Positions 45,901 through 48,711 of a stretch of DNA of 48,711 bases are shown in pieces (position 1 is the stretch's first letter; every line of letters starts with the position of its first letter). The position numbers and the translations under genes were made by a program. The notes under the pieces are model-generated. The model worked only from the letters and a program-made list of their open reading frames with translations. It was not told where the DNA came from and did no database searches. The stretch comes from Myxococcales bacterium (GTDB lineage: Bacteria; Myxococcota_A; UBA9042; GCA-2863065), in contig JADMJS010000004.1 in the NCBI GenBank assembly GCA_018780435.1, forward strand, positions 1-48,711, in the 5' to 3' direction.

Positions 45901-47591
45901 CGGTGGTGCAATCGCTTCCAGAGGACACCGTGCTCGTCTTCGGCGAGGACGCGTCCGTCACCGTGACGGTGACCGACGGTGGCGGTAATGCGATCTCGGC
46001 GTCGACGACCGTACGCCTCGTGGACCGCTTGCCGCCGTCCATTGTCCCCGCGGCGGCAGCGGTCCCGATCGCGGCCGACGCCACGTGTGCCGCCGTGACG
46101 CCCGACCTCGCGCAAGGCGCCGTAGTCACTGATAACTGCCCGCTCCCGCAGGGGATTACCGCAAATTCGGACTTGGCCGTGGGCACCCCCCTGGTGCTGG
46201 ACCAGCCGCTCTCGGGCGAGCTGACCGCCGTGGACGCGTCGGGAAACCTCGGCGTGGCGCCGGTGACGGTCGCGAGCGTCGACGAGACGCCTCCGGTCAT
46301 CACGCCGGTCGAGCCAGCGAATGTCACCGCCGACGCGGCCTGTGCGGGCGTGGTCCCGGCCTTCACGCCCGTGGTCTCGGACAACTGCGACCCAGCACCG
46401 ACACTAGAGCAGCAACCGGCCGCCGGGGCAGCGCTCACCCTGAGCGCCGCTCAGGACGTGGTCCTGACCGCGCGGGACGCCGCCGGCCGCGAGGCGACGC
46501 TGGCGACCAGCGCCACGCTGCGCGATCTGACGCCGCCGACGGCCAGCGTGGTCGGCCTCGCTGACGTGGTGGTGGACGGCGCGTGCGCCAGCGCGATGCC
46601 GTCACTTGAGGCCCACGTCACGCTCTCGCTCGCTGACAACTGCGGCGACGCGGCTATCACGGGGCAGTCCCCGAGCGACGGCGCGGCGCTCACGCTCGGT
46701 GTGAACGACGTATCCGTGAGTCTCGTCGATGGTGCCGGCAATGTCGTTCAGATCACCGGCACGGTGACCGCGGTCGACGATACGGCACCGACGCTCTCGG
46801 CGATCGCCGATGGCGATGTCGACGCCGATGCGACCTGCGCGGGTGTGGTCCCCGATCTCACGAGCGGCGCCACGGACAACTGCGCCGGCACGACCGTGGC
46901 CCAAGTGCCACCCGCCGGCACGGCGCTGGTGTTCGGCGCGCCGACCGTCGTCACGGTGACGGCGACCGACGCGGCGGGCAAGACGGCCTCGCAGCAGGCG
47001 ACCTGGAGCCTCCGCGATGTCACGCCGCCCACCATCACGCTGTCACAGACCAGCTTCATCGTGGCGGCAGACGCGGCCTGTCAGGGCTTCTTGCCCGACC
47101 TCGCGACCCTGGCCACGGCCACCGATAACTGTGTCGGCGCCGTCACTTGGTCACAGAACCCGGAGATCGGCTCCTTCCTGACCCTCGAGACGGTGAAGGA
47201 CGCCACGCTCACGGCCACCGACGCCGCGGGCAATGCGGCGGCGGAGACGGTGGCCGTCACGCTCGGGAACGCCGAGGGCGCCTGCGGCGACCAGCCCGAC
47301 CAACCGGACGAGGCGCCGGACGTCCAAGATCAGCCGGCCGAACCCTCGGACTCGGACGTGGGCACGGGCGACACGTCCAGCGGCGACCTCGGCCCCGCCA
47401 CCGGCGACGTCATCTCGAGCGACGACCTCGGTGAGCAGCCCACGCCGCCGGACGCCGGCCGGGTCACCGGCGCCACGGAAGATGGCTGCGGGTGCCGTCA
47501 GTCGGGCGAACGCCCGATGGCGCCCGGGGCGGCGCTCATCATCGTCCTCTTGGGCCTCGCCTGGGGACGGCGGCGACTCCGGCGACGGTAG
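42972..47591 (+). CDS. HYR-repeat surface protein with PKD domain and MYXO-CTERM-like anchor
   Basis: 1539 residues; ATGA overlap with the RHS gene (an ATG at 42993 is an alternative start). Signal peptide (about 8-27, APALA), a carbohydrate-binding-like N-terminal domain (about 28-190, opening ENGDFAAGLSGW), a PKD-type domain (about 195-275, PVANAGEDRTIEC), then 14 HYR-like Ig repeats of 80-86 residues (about 280-1435). Each has two Cys, one in the aDaxC strand and one in a T/S-D-N/A-C turn, and closes with DxxGN and VxDxTPP. A Pro/Asp-rich stalk follows, then GCGC, a hydrophobic helix (ALIIVLLGLAW) and a final Arg cluster. The tail is a textbook Cys-type sorting signal. Likely a long adhesin or stalk anchored at the cell surface and made together with the RHS protein. 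Confidence 0.9.
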   Translation: MSAGHSTMRRVVLGLLAMSAPALALENGDFAAGLSGWTIVERGGTSGAAGTAAAVAGGAQLTEGASFTVSLEQSFTIPTSAATLRFAVTPTFDTAATGIPDAVEVALLGADGRSVLPTWKNGTTAAFGIDERALLRLGSASTATPTGASLAVALDVSTLAVGTPVKLVFTLVGGDVDTSSTVVIGGVSFDLSNRPPVANAGEDRTIECAAGTTLTAASLDPDGDPLTHVWTTEAGEPVGSGVSVAVNPPPGLHRYRLTSTDEAGASNSVLVAVTVVDTTGPSLPSLPVLVALDAGESCTASLPDLLVGVSATDLCGSASVAQSVAAGTTFAPGDHLVTLTATDAANNTSSHVVTVRVSDRIAPTITSVEAPASVPAEATCDAAIPALIVIATDNCTPPESLTFEQGVAAGTRFGLGTQVVGVTASDVAGNTSSPSEATFDVVDVTPPTASFTAGAALPATSAQCTASLPDLRAQVTATDNCAAAGAPVVTQVTAVGTSLGLGAVDVAFTIVDSAGNLVALTGSVSVIDAAPPSIAELADVSVIADATCSGAVPTLAASASDACGQVTITQSVPVGTALTFGAPTSVVVTARDAAGAETSETVLVTLVDETPPTATFAAPAALSADDATCTAGAPDLRAQVSAQDNCAAPVVSQVTALGTPLSLGENDVAFTVTDGAGNPLALTGQVTVIDATPPTLSPLANVDVVADSACTGAIPALAGSGTDACGAVTLSQSVPAGTSLTFGAPVSVQVTARDGAGLEASRTVTVTLVDKTPPTLSAAAEATVVADDLCKGALPDLTVGATATDNCPGTLTLSQATAEGTPIDVGAPLSATLAATDASGNTAERSVEVTAQDETAPTITLPATVDVDVFSGCAGDVPDLAMVATIADGCTAPGALTVLQDVAIGSALAVDESKVITVRVRDIAGNEGVASTVVVGKDAGTPTLTLPEVTQVDAGDNCSGVIGKLIPDALDECSTVTVVQSLPEDTVLVFGEDASVTVTVTDGGGNAISASTTVRLVDRLPPSIVPAAAAVPIAADATCAAVTPDLAQGAVVTDNCPLPQGITANSDLAVGTPLVLDQPLSGELTAVDASGNLGVAPVTVASVDETPPVITPVEPANVTADAACAGVVPAFTPVVSDNCDPAPTLEQQPAAGAALTLSAAQDVVLTARDAAGREATLATSATLRDLTPPTASVVGLADVVVDGACASAMPSLEAHVTLSLADNCGDAAITGQSPSDGAALTLGVNDVSVSLVDGAGNVVQITGTVTAVDDTAPTLSAIADGDVDADATCAGVVPDLTSGATDNCAGTTVAQVPPAGTALVFGAPTVVTVTATDAAGKTASQQATWSLRDVTPPTITLSQTSFIVAADAACQGFLPDLATLATATDNCVGAVTWSQNPEIGSFLTLETVKDATLTATDAAGNAAAETVAVTLGNAEGACGDQPDQPDEAPDVQDQPAEPSDSDVGTGDTSSGDLGPATGDVISSDDLGEQPTPPDAGRVTGATEDGCGCRQSGERPMAPGAALIIVLLGLAWGRRRLRRR
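44310..45290 (+). repeat. Duplicated two-domain HYR block
   Basis: HYR repeats 3-4 (44310-44804, 495 bases) and 5-6 (44805-45290, 486 bases) form a pair of two-domain units. Repeats 3 and 5 share the LRAQV...DNCAA...LALTG form; 4 and 6 share DACG...Q-S-V-P-x-G-T...TFGAP. Repeats 12 and 13 follow the same alternation farther downstream. Confidence 0.75.
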
Positions 47592-47634
47592 ACTCCCCGA
47601 GGCACTTTTTGCGACCATCTGGAAAACTGAACAC

Positions 47635-47663
47635 TTGTGACCTGGGTGCCAGTTCTCTAAAGT
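47635..47663 (+). promoter_or_regulatory. Possible leaderless promoter for the terminal nucleotidyltransferase gene
   Basis: TTGTGA (47635-47640) and TAAAGT (47658-47663) are separated by 17 bases and each match four of six consensus positions. Transcription would start about 47670, directly at the ATG at 47671. Weak evidence on its own. Confidence 0.3.
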
Positions 47664-47670
47664 GGCACCC
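47644..47670. promoter_or_regulatory. Perfect palindrome abutting the start codon (candidate operator)
   Basis: GGGTGCCA, an 11-base spacer, then TGGCACCC, ending at the base before the ATG of the nucleotidyltransferase gene and overlapping the possible -10 element. The arrangement suits autorepression. A translation-blocking hairpin is possible only if transcription starts upstream. Confidence 0.5.
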
Positions 47671-48705
47671 ATGAGCACGCTCACCCTGCCCAGCTTGCAT
47701 CGATTCGACGTCAACGAAGCCACGATGTACGCCGAGGCAACGGAGCTCGCCCGAGCTCGCTCCAAGGTGCCACTGGGCAGCCCTGGCAGCGTCGTCCGAG
47801 AGGACCGGGACGGCAAATCGTACTTTTATCGTTACCGCCATCTCCTCGATGGTCGCCGCGAGAAGGTCTATCTCGGCGCCGACGAGGTCCAGGGGACCCT
47901 CGACGTCAACGACGATCGGCGCGTGTCCGAGCTCGTCCAGAAGCTCCGAAGACTCGGCTATACGACCGCAGATGCGCCGTCGACGCTCGTGCTCGGTACC
48001 CTCGCCAACGCGGGAGTCTTTTCGGGTGGGGGGGCGCTCGTCGGCACGCACGCCTATGGCGCCATCCTGAACCAGCTCGGCTATCGCCCGTCGCCGTCGC
48101 CACGGACCGACGACATCGACATCGCTCGCGGCCGCGCGATCGAGCTCGCCTCCGAGCTGCCCTCGGGGCTCGTCGGGCTCCTGCTCGAGACAGGGCTCCC
48201 GTTCTGGGAAGTGCCGGAGCTGGACCGCAAGCGTCCCTCGACGTCGTTCGCGGTCCGCGGTGAGCGTCTTCGGGTCGATCTCCTCGTCCCGTCACGTCGC
48301 GGTCCACCCTACGAGTCGGTTCTCGTGCCGGAGCTCAACGCTCACGCCGTCACGCTCCCGTATCTGGACTACCTGATCGAGGTCCTCGAGGACACTGTCG
48401 TCCTTGGTCGCACTCAAGTGGTCCCGGTTCGGGTGCCGAATCCCGGACGCTTCGCCATCCACAAGCTCGCGATCAGCCAACTCCGGCCCGGTACGGGCAA
48501 CCCGAAGGTGGACAAGGACATCTTGCAGGCGGCTGCGCTGGCCGCGATCCTGGTCGAGGAATATCCGTCGAGCTTTCGTGACGCGGTAAAGGACGCGCCA
48601 GCAAGCTTGAGGAAGAAGGCGGCGCCCGCGGCGGGAAAGGCTGTCGCGCTGCTCAGTCGGAACCACGCAGCCGCAGCAGCCGAGTTGGACGCGCTCGTTC
48701 GGTGA
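47671..48705 (+). CDS. Nucleotidyltransferase-fold protein (GSxxx / DID type)
   Basis: 344 residues from the ATG at 47671; a GTG at 47662 adds three residues. A central motif GGGALVGTHAYGAILNQLGY (about 117-136) followed by RTDDIDIARG (about 144-153) matches the helix-turn and D-x-D metal site of the DNA polymerase-beta nucleotidyltransferase superfamily, with a later strand RVDLLVPSR (third Asp). RFAIHKLAIS is typical of the antitoxin/AbiEii-like and NTP_transf_8-like branches. It may modify RNA or protein by nucleotidylation. The N-terminal about 85 residues are helical and charged, with a putative segment FYRYRHLLDGRREKVYLG. No partner gene is visible because the window ends six bases later. 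Confidence 0.7.
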   Translation: MSTLTLPSLHRFDVNEATMYAEATELARARSKVPLGSPGSVVREDRDGKSYFYRYRHLLDGRREKVYLGADEVQGTLDVNDDRRVSELVQKLRRLGYTTADAPSTLVLGTLANAGVFSGGGALVGTHAYGAILNQLGYRPSPSPRTDDIDIARGRAIELASELPSGLVGLLLETGLPFWEVPELDRKRPSTSFAVRGERLRVDLLVPSRRGPPYESVLVPELNAHAVTLPYLDYLIEVLEDTVVLGRTQVVPVRVPNPGRFAIHKLAISQLRPGTGNPKVDKDILQAAALAAILVEEYPSSFRDAVKDAPASLRKKAAPAAGKAVALLSRNHAAAAAELDALVR

Positions 48706-48711
48706 CGCGCG

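Overview
The window is a GC-rich, gene-dense bacterial chromosome segment (30 genes; no gene-free gap longer than about 270 bases) that looks like Myxococcota or a close former-Deltaproteobacteria relative. The support for this is indirect. There are Cys-plus-hydrophobic-plus-Arg C-terminal sorting signals of the MYXO-CTERM type, Cys-rich C-G-x-x-G-C-G surface repeats, Thr/Asp/Gly low-complexity linkers, many lipoproteins, an NtrC-type sigma-54 activator, a large multi-PAS hybrid kinase and giant surface proteins. No rRNA, tRNA, CRISPR array, insertion sequence or phage gene was seen.

Layout. 0-7 kb: an outer-membrane-like barrel protein, an RsmB-type rRNA methyltransferase, a CPBP-family glutamic intramembrane protease that may be the sorting enzyme (myxosortase) for the Cys-type C-terminal signals, a small His/Tyr-rich lipoprotein, a sulfatase-fold lipoprotein lacking the classical nucleophile, and an AbrB/PIN toxin-antitoxin pair. 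7-16.7 kb: an Ala-Glu-Pro repeat protein, an ATP-grasp ligase overlapping a MepA-like murein endopeptidase, a BI-1 family membrane protein, glutamate racemase, and a leftward run (Cys-rich sorted surface protein, HEAT-repeat protein, HAMP-like membrane protein, GST-like protein). 16.8-21.3 kb: exonuclease VII large subunit coupled to a sigma-54 response regulator, a short lipoprotein that looks like a decapitated hydrolase, and a CLC antiporter of the fluoride-like type. 21.4-29.9 kb (leftward): CHASE/PAS hybrid kinase, UbiB-like kinase coupled to a ribbon-helix-helix regulator, a diguanylate cyclase and an AmpG-like MFS permease. 30-33.3 kb: a membrane-embedded spermidine-synthase-like protein and an OsmC peroxidase.

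33.5-47.6 kb is the most striking part. A 3167-residue secreted protein combines ten beta-sandwich repeats, a von Willebrand A domain, five Ig-like domains and a full RHS/YD shell. Its stop codon overlaps the start of a 1539-residue protein with 14 HYR-like Cys-paired repeats and a MYXO-CTERM-like anchor. The pair reads as one translationally coupled surface system, plausibly anchored with the help of the intramembrane protease at the other end of the window. The window closes with a nucleotidyltransferase-fold gene preceded by a perfect palindrome. All functional statements are from reading the sequence; no searches were run.
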